Origin: Streptomyces sp. NRRL F-525
GTDB taxonomy: Bacteria; Actinomycetota; Actinomycetes; Streptomycetales; Streptomycetaceae
Reading direction: 5' to 3'
Assembly (NCBI RefSeq): GCF_000716605.1
Contig: NZ_JNXE01000035.1
Span: 52,561 to 116,560, forward strand
DNA: 64,000 nt
In this document: piece after piece, positions 19,449 through 28,295 of the stretch
Position numbering within the stretch: position 1 is the first letter of the stretch
Layout: each line of letters begins with the position of its first letter
Position numbers and translations under genes: made by a program
Notes under the pieces: generated by a model
Seen by the model: the letters and a program-made list of their open reading frames with translations, nothing else
Database searches by the model: none
Told to the model about the DNA's origin: nothing

Positions 19449-19949
19449 GTGACCCAGACCAGCGAAGACGTCACCTGGCTCACGCAGGAGGCGTACACCA
19501 AGCTCAAGGACGAGCTGGAGTACCTGTCTGGTCCCGCGCGCGCCGAGATCACCGTGAAGATCGCGGCCGCTCGCGAGGAGGGCGACCTGCGCGAGAACGG
19601 CGGGTACCACGCGGCCAAGGAGGAGCAGGGCAAGCAGGAGCTCCGCATCCGCCAGCTGACCCAGCTTCTGGAGAAGGCCAAGGTCGGCGAGGCTCCGGCG
19701 TCGTCGGACGGCGCGGTCGCGCCCGGCATGGTCGTCACGATCGCCTTCGACGGCGACGAGAGCGACACCACGACCTTCCTGCTCGCCTCGCGCGAGTACG
19801 CGAGCGCCGACATCGAGACCTACTCGCCGCAGTCCCCGCTGGGCTCCGGCGTGCTCGGCCACAAGGTCGGCGAGGAAGCGCAGTACGAGCTGCCCAACGG
19901 CAAGAAGGCCTCGGTGACGATCCTCAAGGCCGAGCCGTACAACGGCTGA
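19449..19949 (+). CDS. greA: Transcription elongation factor GreA
   Basis: 166 residues from GTG 19449, with GAGGAG at 19438-19443 as ribosome site; a longer in-frame ATG start at 19419 includes this site and is unlikely. The N-terminal coiled-coil (about 10-80) carries the conserved AREEGDLRENGGYHAAKEEQ region, whose acidic tip (D-x-x-E) reaches the RNA polymerase active centre. The C-terminal FKBP-like domain (about 90-166) includes SPLGSGVLGHKVGE. GreA rescues backtracked polymerase by stimulating transcript cleavage. It is monocistronic in appearance, with a hairpin after it. Confidence 0.96.
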   Translation: MTQTSEDVTWLTQEAYTKLKDELEYLSGPARAEITVKIAAAREEGDLRENGGYHAAKEEQGKQELRIRQLTQLLEKAKVGEAPASSDGAVAPGMVVTIAFDGDESDTTTFLLASREYASADIETYSPQSPLGSGVLGHKVGEEAQYELPNGKKASVTILKAEPYNG

Positions 19950-19973
19950 CCCCTCAGGACCCGCCCTTCGGCG

Positions 19974-20004
19974 AGCCCCCGGCGACCTTGCGGCGCCGGG
20001 GGCT
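19974..20004. terminator. Bidirectional hairpin between greA and the ABC permease gene
   Basis: An 11-bp perfect stem AGCCCCCGGCG / CGCCGGGGGCT encloses a 9-base loop. It lies between two convergent genes, so it can terminate both. No U run follows on the plus strand, typical for Streptomyces I-shaped terminators. Confidence 0.8.
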
Positions 20005-20017
20005 TCGTCGTGCGTCC

Positions 20018-20875
20018 TCAGGCCGTCGCCGAGCGGTACTTCCGCACCGCCAGGGTCCGGAATATGAGGATGATCAGCAGCGAGTAGATCAGCGAGGCCC
20101 ACACCGGGTGCACCATGGGCCAGGCGTCCGAGGGCGACTGTCCCGGGTTGGCGAAGAGCACCCGGCAGGCCTGCACGGTGGCGCTGAACGGGTTCCACTC
20201 GGCGATGTGGCGCAGCCAGGGGGTCATGTTGCTGGTGTCCACGAACGCGTTCGAGATGAATGTCACCGGGAAGAGCCAGATCAGCCCGCCGGAGGTGGCC
20301 GCCTCGGGCGTACGGACGCTGAGCCCGATCAGGGCGCCGATCCAGGTGAACGCGTACCCGAGCAGAAGCAGCAGCCCGAAGGCACCGAGCACCTTGCCGG
20401 CGTTGGTGCCCCCGTCCGACCCGACCCGCCAGCCGACCAACAGGGCGACTATCGCGAGGACCAGCAGGGTCAGCGCGGTCTGCACGAGGTCCGCGAGGGT
20501 CCGCCCGGTCAGCACGGCACCGCGCGCCATGGGCAGCGAACGGAACCGGTCGATGAGGCCCTTGTGCATGTCGTCGGCGATGCCCGCGCCGGAACTGGCG
20601 GTGGCGAAGGTGACGGTCTGCGCGAAGATGCCGGCCATCAGGAAGTTCTTGTAGTCGGTGGCGCTGGTGCTGCCGCCGATCTGCATGGAGCCGCCGAAGA
20701 CGTAGGTGAACAGCACCACGAACATGATCGGCTGGATGAGCCCGAAAATAACCATCTCTGGAATCCGGCTCATGCGAATCAGATTGCGCTTGGCGACGAC
20801 CAGTGAGTCGTGCACGGACTGGCCCAGCGCGCTGCTCGGCGCCGCGACCGGCGCGGCATCGGTGACGGCACTCAC
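20018..20875 (-). CDS. ABC-2 type exporter permease (DrrB-like)
   Basis: 285 residues from GTG 20875, overlapping the stop of the ATPase gene (GTGA). After a 25-residue cytoplasmic N-terminus come six transmembrane helices of the ABC-2/DrrB type, including the family's PVTFISNAFVDTSNMTPWL stretch between the last helices. Together with the upstream ATPase it forms a two-component exporter of the daunorubicin-resistance class. The substrate is unknown; lipids, peptides or drugs are all plausible. Confidence 0.9.
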   Translation of the reverse strand: MSAVTDAAPVAAPSSALGQSVHDSLVVAKRNLIRMSRIPEMVIFGLIQPIMFVVLFTYVFGGSMQIGGSTSATDYKNFLMAGIFAQTVTFATASSGAGIADDMHKGLIDRFRSLPMARGAVLTGRTLADLVQTALTLLVLAIVALLVGWRVGSDGGTNAGKVLGAFGLLLLLGYAFTWIGALIGLSVRTPEAATSGGLIWLFPVTFISNAFVDTSNMTPWLRHIAEWNPFSATVQACRVLFANPGQSPSDAWPMVHPVWASLIYSLLIILIFRTLAVRKYRSATA

Positions 20876-21888
20876 TTCGCGGCCTCCGTCTTGTGCTTGC
20901 GGTCCTTGGGGTTCTGGTTCGCTTCCGTGCCGTTCTCCTCGGCCTTCTCCTCGGCCAGGTGGCCCGTCAGGGACAGGAACACGTCGTCGAGGGTGGGGCG
21001 GCGGAGGCCGATGTCGTCTATCTCGATGCCGCGGGAGTCGAGCTCGCGGATCACCTCGGCGAGGAGCTTCGCGCCGCCGGTGACGGGCACGGTGAGCTTG
21101 CGGGTGTGCTCCTCGACGGTGGTGTCGCCCTTGCCGAAGCCGAGGAGGACCTCGGAGGCGATCTGGATGTGGTCGCGCTCGTGCACGACGACCTCGACGC
21201 GCTCGCCGCCGGTGCGGGCCTTGAGCTGGTCGGAGGTGCCGCGGGCGATGACACGGCCGTGGTCGACCACCGCGATGTCGTGCGCGAGGTGGTCGGCCTC
21301 CTCCAGATACTGGGTGGTCAGCAGGAGGGTCGTACCGCCGGAGACGAGCTGTTTGATGACCTCCCACAGCATCTGGCGGTTGCGGGGGTCGAGGCCGGTG
21401 GTCGGCTCGTCCATGAACATCACGGGCGGGGAGACGACGAGCGCCGCCGCCAGGTCGAGCCGGCGGCGCATGCCTCCGGAGTAGGTCTTGGCCGTGCGGT
21501 CGGCCGCGTCCATGAGGTTGAACTGGTCGAGCAGTTGGTCGGCCCGGGCCTTCGCGGTCTTGGCCTTCATCTGGTAAAGCTGGCCGACCATCTGCAGGTT
21601 CTCCCGGCCGGTCAGGTATTCGTCGACCGCGGCGAACTGGCCGGAGAGGCCGATGGAGCGCCGCACCTCGTTGGGCTGCTTCAGCACGTCGAGGCCGGCC
21701 ACGGTCAGCTTGCCGCTGTCGGGGCGCAGCAGGGTGGTCAGACAGCGGACGGCGGTCGTCTTGCCCGCGCCGTTGGGCCCGAGCAGGCCCAGCACGGTGC
21801 CCTCGGGGACATCGAGGTCGACGCCGTCCAGAGCTTTCACATCGCCGAAGGTTTTCACCAGGCCTTCGGCATAGATGGCGCCTGGCAT
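20872..21888 (-). CDS. ABC exporter ATP-binding protein (DrrA-like)
   Basis: 338 residues from ATG 21888, chosen because GGAG lies about six bases upstream; a GTG at 21900 is an alternative. The nucleotide-binding domain has Walker A GPNGAGKTT, signature SGGMRRRLD, Walker B VMFMDEPTTGLD and the switch histidine region LLLTTQYLEEAD. The C-terminal 80 residues are the DrrA-type extension, ending in PTLDDVFLSLTG and a charged Glu/Lys tail. It is translationally coupled to the permease. An inverted repeat at 21999-22012 in its upstream spacer is a candidate regulator site. Confidence 0.92.
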   Translation of the reverse strand: MPGAIYAEGLVKTFGDVKALDGVDLDVPEGTVLGLLGPNGAGKTTAVRCLTTLLRPDSGKLTVAGLDVLKQPNEVRRSIGLSGQFAAVDEYLTGRENLQMVGQLYQMKAKTAKARADQLLDQFNLMDAADRTAKTYSGGMRRRLDLAAALVVSPPVMFMDEPTTGLDPRNRQMLWEVIKQLVSGGTTLLLTTQYLEEADHLAHDIAVVDHGRVIARGTSDQLKARTGGERVEVVVHERDHIQIASEVLLGFGKGDTTVEEHTRKLTVPVTGGAKLLAEVIRELDSRGIEIDDIGLRRPTLDDVFLSLTGHLAEEKAEENGTEANQNPKDRKHKTEAAK

Positions 21889-21998
21889 ATCAGTCTCCAC
21901 GTCGTCGGGGATTCTTTGAAAAGCCTAGGTATGAGTCTTTTGTTCTGCCCAGGGGAGCGGCATGCTGCTGCCTGCGGGCGACACGAGACACACCATAA

Positions 21999-22012
21999 CG
22001 CGATGTATCGCG
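21999..22012. promoter_or_regulatory. Palindrome upstream of the DrrAB-like operon
   Basis: CGCGAT-GT-ATCGCG is a perfect 6-2-6 inverted repeat about 110 bases upstream of the ATPase start, in the only spacer that can hold this operon's promoter. PadR and TetR repressors of ABC exporters bind sites of this size. No dedicated regulator gene is adjacent. Confidence 0.45.
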
Positions 22013-22081
22013 AGTCTCAACGGATTTTCTCGAACGAGTGACGGGACAGGTGAGGGGACGGGTGGGGAACGGGCTCCGACC

Positions 22082-23311
22082 TCAGTCGATGACCGTGTAG
22101 CCCGCCTCGCGCAGGGCGTGGCCGACCTCGGCGCAGTGCACCGGGCCCTTCGTCTCCAGATGCAGCTCGACCTCCGCCTCCGTGAGCCCGAGCCTCGGAT
22201 CGGTCCGGACGTGGCTCACATCGAGGACGTTAGCGTCGACCACTGACAACACCCCGAGAAGCGTCGCGAGGGCGCCCGGCCGGTCCGTCAGCCGCAGCGT
22301 CACGGCCAGGTAGCGGCCCTGCGCGGACATGCCGTGGCGCAGGATGCGGTTGAGCAGCAGCGGGTCGACGTTCCCGCCGGACAGCAGCGCGACGACCGGT
22401 CCCTCGAAGCCCTTCGGATCGCTCAGCAGCGCCGCGACCGGGCTGGCACCGGCCGGTTCGACGACCAGCTTGGCCCGCTCCAGGCACAGCAGCAGCGCGG
22501 CGGACAGCTCGTCCTCGCTGACCGTGCGGACCTCGTCCACCAGGTCGGCGACGATCCCGAACGGCACCTCGCCGGGGCACCCGACCTTGATGCCGTCGGC
22601 CATCGTCGCCGGGTTCTGGATCGCCACCGGTCGTCCGGCCGCCAGTGAGGGCGGGAACGCGGCCGCGCCCGCCGCCTGGACGCCCACGATCCGCACGTCG
22701 GGCCGCAGCGCCTTCACGGCTACCGCGACACCGGCCGCGAGTCCTCCGCCGCCGATCCCGACGACGATCGTGCGCACCTCGGGGCACTGGTCCAGGATCT
22801 CCAGGCCGACCGTGCCCTGGCCCGCGATGATGTCCGGGTGGTCGAAGGGGTGGATGAACACCGCGCCCGTCTCATGGGCGTACTCCTGCGCGGCGGCCAG
22901 CGTCTCGTCGACCACGTGGCCGTGCAGGCGCACCTCGGCGCCGTACTCCTTGGTGGCGCTGATCTTCGGCAGGGGCGCGCCCTTGGGCATGAACACCGTG
23001 GAGCGCACGCCCAGGAGTGCGGAGGCGAGGGCGACGCCCTGGGCGTGGTTGCCGGCGCTCGCGGCGACGACACCGGCGGCGCGCTCCTCGGGGAGCAGTC
23101 CGGCGATACGGACGTAGGCGCCGCGGAGTTTGAAGGAACCGGTCCGCTGGAGGTTCTCGCACTTGAAGTGCACCGGCGAGCCGACGAGCTGGGTGAGGTG
23201 CCTGCTGCCTTCCATCGCGGTCACCCGCGCCACGCCCGTGAGCATCTTCTGGGCGCCGCGCACATCGTCGAGGGTGACGGGTCGCAAGGAGTCAGCCGTG
23301 CTGTAGCTCAT
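22082..23311 (-). CDS. ilvA: Threonine ammonia-lyase (threonine dehydratase) with ACT domain
   Basis: 409-residue PLP enzyme deaminating threonine to 2-oxobutanoate, the first step to isoleucine and a source of propionyl-CoA units. PLP lysine is K61 in TGSFKLRGA. The phosphate-binding loops SAGNHAQG and GIGGGGL and the C-terminal SGGNVDP strand are intact. A single C-terminal ACT domain (about 330-409) suggests allosteric control. Length and single ACT resemble the TdcB/YbgE-like 400-residue form rather than the 510-residue double-ACT IlvA, so catabolic versus biosynthetic use is not certain. It faces the MarR gene divergently. Confidence 0.92.
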   Translation of the reverse strand: MSYSTADSLRPVTLDDVRGAQKMLTGVARVTAMEGSRHLTQLVGSPVHFKCENLQRTGSFKLRGAYVRIAGLLPEERAAGVVAASAGNHAQGVALASALLGVRSTVFMPKGAPLPKISATKEYGAEVRLHGHVVDETLAAAQEYAHETGAVFIHPFDHPDIIAGQGTVGLEILDQCPEVRTIVVGIGGGGLAAGVAVAVKALRPDVRIVGVQAAGAAAFPPSLAAGRPVAIQNPATMADGIKVGCPGEVPFGIVADLVDEVRTVSEDELSAALLLCLERAKLVVEPAGASPVAALLSDPKGFEGPVVALLSGGNVDPLLLNRILRHGMSAQGRYLAVTLRLTDRPGALATLLGVLSVVDANVLDVSHVRTDPRLGLTEAEVELHLETKGPVHCAEVGHALREAGYTVID

Positions 23312-23456
23312 GACTCAAGCATCGCAGTTCACAGGCGCACGCCACGGCTGTGACCAACCTCCGAGACTGGTTTGCGCAGCGCCGGTACGGCCTGCCTTCC
23401 GGCCGCGTACCCTGTCCCCCAACCCAGCACCCCCTTCATGAAGCGAGCCCCCGGCC

Positions 23457-23972
23457 ATGCCCACAACACCTGAAATGTCGATGGACATGACGACCGTCGG
23501 TGAACCCGGTCTCCTCGACACGCTGCAGCACGAGGTGGCGGTGTTCGCGCGCCGTGCCGAACAGACCCGGCTCGGCGGAGTCGGACAGGTGCGCAACTCC
23601 ATGGACCGCGCCGCGTATCTGCTGCTCAACCGCCTGGACAAGGAAGGCCCGATGGGCGTCAAGGCGCTCGCCGCGAGCATGGGGATCGACTCCTCGACGG
23701 TCACCCGGCAGGTGGCGCCGCTCGTCGACACCGGGCTCGTCAAGCGCACCTCGCACCCCGAGGACGGCCGCGCGGTGGTGCTGCAACTGTCCCCGCGCGG
23801 GCAGTCGCGGCTGGAGGAAGTGCGGTCGTCCAGGCGTCAGTTGATGGACGAGCTGACACACGACTGGGCGCCGGAGGAGCGCGAGGTGTTCTGCGCGCTC
23901 CTCACACGCTTCAACAGCGCCCTCTCCGCGCGGATGGCGGTCCCGGGCACGGAGACGCCTTCGGCTTCCTGA
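23457..23972 (+). CDS. MarR-family transcriptional regulator
   Basis: 171 residues. The winged helix-turn-helix occupies about 55-125, with VKALAASMGIDSSTVTRQV as the recognition region, followed by the wing residues HPEDGRAVVLQLS. Flanking N- and C-terminal helices form the dimer interface. It is divergent from the threonine dehydratase gene, and the 145-bp spacer contains a weak inverted repeat (AACC...GGTT near 23357-23373). ATG 23457 is used; ATG 23475 or 23484 would also preserve the domain. The ligand is unknown. Confidence 0.88.
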   Translation: MPTTPEMSMDMTTVGEPGLLDTLQHEVAVFARRAEQTRLGGVGQVRNSMDRAAYLLLNRLDKEGPMGVKALAASMGIDSSTVTRQVAPLVDTGLVKRTSHPEDGRAVVLQLSPRGQSRLEEVRSSRRQLMDELTHDWAPEEREVFCALLTRFNSALSARMAVPGTETPSAS

Positions 23973-24114
23973 AGGACGCGGATTCCTGAGGACTCCTGCA
24001 AGGGCGCGGGCACGCACGCGTGATGCCCGACTCCCGCCTTTCGTACCGAACTCTTGACCTCACGACGGCCCTGGCCTCAGATGAGACCGGGTCCTTCAAG
24101 CGGGAGGCTGCGCG

Positions 24115-24618
24115 GTGCGAGAACGGCAGGCGTTCCAAGGCGCCCGCCGGGCCCGGGAGTTCGAGGCGTTCGTCGCGGGCGCGGCAGGGCGGCTGCTGCA
24201 TGCCGCCACGCTGCTGACCGCGGAGGCGCCGGACGACAACCCGCGCGCGCGGCGCCTGTTGACGCTGTCCCTGGCACACACGTACGCGAGCTGGGACCGG
24301 CTGCGCGGTGAGGACCCGTACGACCGCGCCCGCCAGTACCTGGCCACCCGCTTCGCCCGCGCGGCCTGGCACCAGTACGGCGGTCTCGGCCGGGGCCGCC
24401 CCCACCCCGACAGCCCGCTGGGCGCGCTCGTGCCCCAGGAGCGGCTGATCCTCGTCCTCAGGTTGTACGAGGGGGTCGCCGAGGAACAGGCCGCCGCGCT
24501 GCTCGGGCTGCCCACGGAGCGGGTCCGGACGATCTGCGAGCGGGCGACGGCGACGCTGCTGCATCCGCCGCGCGGTCCGGCCCCGAAGGTGGCCGGGGCC
24601 AAGGTGGTGCCGTCATGA
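24115..24618 (+). CDS. Sigma-70-like (ECF-type) protein with degenerate region 2
   Basis: 167 residues from GTG 24115, preceded by a GGGAGG sequence. The C-terminal half has a clear sigma region 4 pattern: LVPQERLILVLRLYEG, then AAALLGLPTERVRTICERA as the helix-turn-helix. The N-terminal half is helical and alanine/arginine-rich, and lacks an obvious conserved -10-recognition sequence. It may be a diverged ECF sigma or a region-4-only regulator. A small membrane protein gene follows immediately, in the position of an anti-sigma factor. Confidence in the sigma relation is moderate. Confidence 0.7.
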   Translation: MRERQAFQGARRAREFEAFVAGAAGRLLHAATLLTAEAPDDNPRARRLLTLSLAHTYASWDRLRGEDPYDRARQYLATRFARAAWHQYGGLGRGRPHPDSPLGALVPQERLILVLRLYEGVAEEQAAALLGLPTERVRTICERATATLLHPPRGPAPKVAGAKVVPS

Positions 24619-24631
24619 GGCCCGGAAGGTC

Positions 24632-24901
24632 GTGGAGCGGGGGTACGCGCGCGTGAACAGGCCCGAGCGGGAGGCGGCCGTACGGCGGATCATGGAGCGG
24701 ACTCCGCCGCAGGTGCCGCCGGAGCTGTACGCGGAGATCGTGCGGCGCGGCGGCCGGATGCTGCGCCACAGACGGGCCGCCCGGCGGCTGATGTGGGTGC
24801 TGCTGTGGTCGGCGGTCGTGGCGTTCACCGTGTGGGCGCTGATGGTGCATCCCTGGGTGGAGCCGCCGTCGGAGACGACTCCACCGCTGACGGGTTGGTG
24901 A
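24632..24901 (+). CDS. Small single-pass membrane protein, possible partner of the sigma-like protein
   Basis: 89 residues from GTG 24632; GTG 24653 (82 residues, starting NRPEREAAV) is equally plausible, and neither has an ideal ribosome site. A charged cytoplasmic region (RRIMERTPPQVPPELYAEI) precedes one transmembrane helix (about 54-72) and a short proline-rich outer tail. It starts 13 bases after the sigma-like gene, so the two are probably co-transcribed. Arrangement and topology suggest a minimal anti-sigma factor, but no zinc-binding (ZAS) motif is present. This assignment is inference. Confidence 0.6.
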   Translation: MERGYARVNRPEREAAVRRIMERTPPQVPPELYAEIVRRGGRMLRHRRAARRLMWVLLWSAVVAFTVWALMVHPWVEPPSETTPPLTGW

Positions 24902-24914
24902 GAGCGGCCGGGGA

Positions 24915-26069
24915 CTAACCCAGGGCCTGCTGCAGGTCCTCCAGGAGGTCCTGCACGTTCTCGATGCCCACGGAGAGGCGTACGAGGTCGCCGGGGACCT
25001 CCAGGGCCGAGCCGACCACGGACGCGTGCGTCATGCGGCCCGGGTGCTCGATCAGGGACTCGACGCCGCCCAGGGACTCGCCGAGCGTGAACACCTTGGC
25101 GCGGTTGCAGACCTCGACGGCCGCCTCCTCGCCGCCCTCGACCTGGAAGGAGACCATGCCTCCGAAGGCCCGCATCTGCTTGGCGGCGACCTCGTGACCG
25201 GGGTGGTCCGGGAGGCCCGGGTAGAGAACGCGCGTCACGCGTGCGTGCCGGGTGAGCATGTCGGCGATCTTGGTGGCGTTCTCGCTGTGCCGGTCCATGC
25301 GCACCGACAGCGTCTTGGCGCCGCGCAGCACCAGCCAGGAGTCGAAGGGCCCGGCGACCGCGCCCATCGCGTTCTGGTGGTACGCCAGCTCGTCGCCGAG
25401 CGCCTCGTCCGCCGCGATCAGCGCGCCGCCGACCACGTCCGAGTGACCGCCCATGTACTTCGTCAGGGAGTGCACGACGACGTCCGCGCCGAGGGCCAGC
25501 GGCTGCTGGAGGTACGGCGTCGCGAAGGTGTTGTCGACGACGAGCTTCGCGCCCGCGTCCCGGGCGACCTGTGCGACGACCGCGATGTCGGTGATGCCGA
25601 GCAGCGGGTTCGAGGGGGTCTCGACCCAGACGACCTTCGTCTTCGGGGTGATGGCGGCCCGTACCGCCGCCGGGTCGCTGGTGTCTGCCACCGACCACTC
25701 GACGCCCCACCGGGAGACGACCTTCGCGAAGAGGCGGAACGTGCCGCCGTACGCGTCGTTCGGGATGACGACGTGGTCGCCGGGGCTCAGCAGCGTACGC
25801 AACAGGCAGTCCTCGGCCGCCAGTCCGGACGCGAACGCGAGGCCGCGGCGGCCGCCCTCCAGGGCGGCGAGGTTCTCTTCCAGGGCGGTCCTGGTGGGGT
25901 TGGCGCTACGGCTGTACTCGTAGCCGCCGCGCAGACCGCCGACGCCGTCCTGCTTGTAGGTCGAGACCTGGTAGATCGGCGGGACGACCGCGCCGGTCAG
26001 GGGATCGGCGGTGTTGCCCGCGTGGATCGCGAGGGTCTCGAAGTGCTGACTGATGTGCCTGTCGCTCAT
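24915..26069 (-). CDS. metB: Cystathionine gamma-synthase (Cys/Met metabolism PLP enzyme)
   Basis: 384 residues from ATG 26069. It joins O-acylhomoserine with cysteine to give cystathionine in methionine synthesis; the family also includes gamma-lyases, and sequence alone does not exclude that. PLP lysine is K204 in HSLTKYMGGHSD. The substrate-loop sequences YEYSRSANPTR (51-61), DNTFATPYLQQP and SLGGVESLIEHP are intact. The downstream neighbour is convergent with a 13-bp gap. The upstream spacer holds three DnaA-box-like repeats. Confidence 0.92.
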   Translation of the reverse strand: MSDRHISQHFETLAIHAGNTADPLTGAVVPPIYQVSTYKQDGVGGLRGGYEYSRSANPTRTALEENLAALEGGRRGLAFASGLAAEDCLLRTLLSPGDHVVIPNDAYGGTFRLFAKVVSRWGVEWSVADTSDPAAVRAAITPKTKVVWVETPSNPLLGITDIAVVAQVARDAGAKLVVDNTFATPYLQQPLALGADVVVHSLTKYMGGHSDVVGGALIAADEALGDELAYHQNAMGAVAGPFDSWLVLRGAKTLSVRMDRHSENATKIADMLTRHARVTRVLYPGLPDHPGHEVAAKQMRAFGGMVSFQVEGGEEAAVEVCNRAKVFTLGESLGGVESLIEHPGRMTHASVVGSALEVPGDLVRLSVGIENVQDLLEDLQQALG

Positions 26070-26115
26070 GAGCCCCGAGCGTAGTGCGCCTGCGGGGTGG
26101 ACGACGATCCGGAGA

Positions 26116-26195
26116 TTTTTCACAGGGCCGCGGGGGCCGGGCGGCGGAGGTTTTCCACAGGACTGGGAGGCGGGCCGACGGTGGTTTTCCACAGG
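26116..26195. repeat. Three direct repeats TTTTCCACAGG (DnaA-box-like)
   Basis: TTTTTCACAGG at 26116-26126, TTTTCCACAGG at 26151-26161 and TTTTCCACAGG at 26185-26195 are spaced 35 and 34 bases apart. Each is embedded in a similar G-rich context (GG-G-GG before, GGG after). The core TTTTCCACA is one base from the Streptomyces DnaA-box consensus TTGTCCACA. They occupy the spacer between metB and the divergent hypothetical gene. Confidence 0.75.
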
Positions 26196-26245
26196 GCGGT
26201 GGACCGGGTTCGCCAATTGTCGGACGCGTCTGGTTCGCTTGTGGC

Positions 26246-27364
26246 ATGGAGATTCTCTGGGTCCTGATGGCGCTGGTCATGCTGGGCTTCGTGCTGGTCC
26301 CGTTCCTGCGGCGCAGGCGCGGGGCGATCGAGCAGGTCTCGCCGGGCCACCCGGACGCCGCGGACCCGGCGACCTACGGCTTCGTGCGCGAGGAGGAGCT
26401 GGACATCCGCATGCCCGGCCCCGACCAGGACCTGCTGGACGTCCTCGACCTGGTGCAGCGCACGCAGGACTACCGCGCGGCGATGCAGTTGCTGGCCGGC
26501 ACGGACATCGCGGGTGAGCTGCGCTGGCAGCGTGTGCAGGCCTTCGCGGGTGCCGCGTCGCTGGAGCTGCAGCAGCGGCCCGGCGGGGTCAGCGAGACGC
26601 CGGGCGGGCAGTGGCTGCGGGTGTGGCGGCTCGAGCACCCGAAGGACGCGGGCGGCGCGGCCGTGCACGCGGAGTTCCTGGTGCAGCAGGCGTGGCGTAC
26701 GTCGACGCGGGGGAGCGACGAGTTCCGGATCATCATGGAGGAGGCGCGGGACGCCTGTGGACAGGCCGCGCTCCTCTCCCCCGGTGACCCGGTCCCGTAC
26801 ATCGTCGAGCTGTCGGTGGCCCGCGGACTGACGTATCCGCAGCCGGAGTTCGAGCAGCTGTGGCTGAAGATCCTGGACCGCGCGCCGGCGCACATGGGGG
26901 CACATCTGGCTGCGCTGCACTACTGGTGCGAGAAGTGGCACGGGTCGCGCGAGCTGGCGAACTCGTTCGCGGAGGCGGCCGCCGCGCGTGCCCCGCAGGG
27001 CTCCCTGCTCGCCGCGATGCCGCTCTTCGCGGTCTTCGAGCACCTGCCCGAGGTGAACCTGGTCAACAGCTTCTACCAGAGCGAGGTCGTGGAGAAGGCG
27101 ATCCACGGCGCGCTCTTCGCCGTCCACGCGGCCCGCCCCGACGACCCGATGCTGGCGCACGTCCGCCATCTCCTGGTCTTCTTCCTGGTCCGCGCGGAAC
27201 GCTGGTCCGAGGCGATGAACCAGCTCATACACATCGACGGCCATGTCGGGGCGCTTCCCTGGACCCTGTCCCCGGACCCGGCGGCGGAGTTCGCGGTGTA
27301 CCGGGCGCTGGCCGTGGCCGGGTACGAGGCGAACGGCGGAAGTCCGGCGAGCCTGCCGCACTGA
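26246..27364 (+). CDS. Hypothetical membrane-anchored helical-repeat protein
   Basis: 372 residues from ATG 26246. An N-terminal membrane helix (about 3-22) is followed by RRRR, so most of the protein is cytoplasmic or tethered. The remainder is alpha-helical with a TPR-like distribution of Ala, Leu and Trp. It includes [19 protein letters not shown] and [17 protein letters not shown], which recall DUF4034-type proteins. I do not recognise a catalytic motif. It occupies a conserved position between the methionine synthase-pathway gene and msrA in Streptomyces, as far as I recall. Confidence 0.75.
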   Translation: MEILWVLMALVMLGFVLVPFLRRRRGAIEQVSPGHPDAADPATYGFVREEELDIRMPGPDQDLLDVLDLVQRTQDYRAAMQLLAGTDIAGELRWQRVQAFAGAASLELQQRPGGVSETPGGQWLRVWRLEHPKDAGGAAVHAEFLVQQAWRTSTRGSDEFRIIMEEARDACGQAALLSPGDPVPYIVELSVARGLTYPQPEFEQLWLKILDRAPAHMGAHLAALHYWCEKWHGSRELANSFAEAAAARAPQGSLLAAMPLFAVFEHLPEVNLVNSFYQSEVVEKAIHGALFAVHAARPDDPMLAHVRHLLVFFLVRAERWSEAMNQLIHIDGHVGALPWTLSPDPAAEFAVYRALAVAGYEANGGSPASLPH

Positions 27365-27383
27365 GCGCCGGGTGCGGGGCCGA

Positions 27384-27411
27384 GTGCCGGGTGCCGGGTG
27401 CCGGGTGCCGG
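27384..27411. repeat. Tandem 7-bp repeat (GTGCCGG) x4
   Basis: Four exact head-to-tail copies of GTGCCGG lie just after the stop codon of the hypothetical gene, in the 154-bp spacer before msrA. Similar variants flank them (GCGCCGG and GTGCGGG at about 27365-27380). It is a simple-sequence tract with no visible function. Confidence 0.85.
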
Positions 27412-27518
27412 GGTGGTCGTACACGAAGCGGGTCGTGCTCGGCAGGACGGCGGAATTCCCGGCGGGGCTCGCCCGTTCAGCAGGTGCGGACCCTCGTTGT
27501 GGCCCGATTGGAGATCGT

Positions 27519-28229
27519 ATGTTCCTGCACAGCCGTACGCCCCAACTGCCCACTCCCGAACAGGCTTTGCAGGGCCGGCCGGAGCCGGTGTACACGGTCC
27601 CCGATCGCCACACGGTGCTCGGCGGCCCGTTGCTCGGTCCGTACCCGGAGCACTTGCAGGTCGCCGACTTCGCTATGGGGTGCTTCTGGGGTGCGGAGCG
27701 CACGTTCTGGCGGTTGCCGGTGGGTGTGTGGACGACGTTGGTCGGTTACCAGGGCGGGTACACGGTGAACCCCACGTACGAGGAGGTCTGTTCGGGCCTG
27801 ACCGGGCACACGGAGGTGGTCCGTGTCGTCCACGACCCGAAGCTGATCTCGTACGAGACGCTGCTGAAGACGTTCTGGGAGTCGCACAACCCGACCCAGG
27901 GCTTCCGCCAGGGCAACGACGTGGGCACGCAGTACCGTTCGGCGATCTACACCCACACCCCCGAGCAGGCAGCCGCGGCGGAAGCCTCCCGCGTGGCCTA
28001 CCAGCGGGTCCTCACGGGGGCGCGCTACGGCACGATCAGCACGGAGATACTCCCGGCCGAGGGGCGGGTGTTCTATCCGGCCGAGGGGTACCACCAGCAG
28101 TACCTCGACAAGAATCCGGCGGGCTACTGCGGGATCGGCGGGACGGGGGTCAAGCTGGGTGACTCGTTCGAGACGAACTGGGGGGCGTCTTGCCCGACGG
28201 GTCTCACGCCGGCTCCCACGGATGATTGA
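27519..28229 (+). CDS. msrA: Peptide-methionine (S)-S-oxide reductase, long form
   Basis: 236 residues from ATG 27519, with GGAG six bases upstream. It repairs methionine-S-sulfoxide in proteins. The catalytic motif is GC55FWGAER, and YVGYQGG-like and [12 protein letters not shown] segments follow. Cys near the C-terminus ([10 protein letters not shown] and ASCPTG) can serve as the resolving residues. The 45-residue N-terminal extension and the conserved [12 protein letters not shown] tail match the longer E. coli-like MsrA class. A second, shorter MsrA is encoded at 37671-38183. Confidence 0.95.
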   Translation: MFLHSRTPQLPTPEQALQGRPEPVYTVPDRHTVLGGPLLGPYPEHLQVADFAMGCFWGAERTFWRLPVGVWTTLVGYQGGYTVNPTYEEVCSGLTGHTEVVRVVHDPKLISYETLLKTFWESHNPTQGFRQGNDVGTQYRSAIYTHTPEQAAAAEASRVAYQRVLTGARYGTISTEILPAEGRVFYPAEGYHQQYLDKNPAGYCGIGGTGVKLGDSFETNWGASCPTGLTPAPTDD

Positions 28230-28295
28230 TCGCTTGCCTGGACACACTGTTCGGTCGCAGGTCCGTCGGGTAACGCGGTGCGCGGAGCCGGCCGC

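Noticed and set aside
23340..23375. AACC...GGTT inverted repeat before the MarR gene as a firm operator
   Set aside because: Arms are only four bases and imperfect; evidence too weak for a separate feature.
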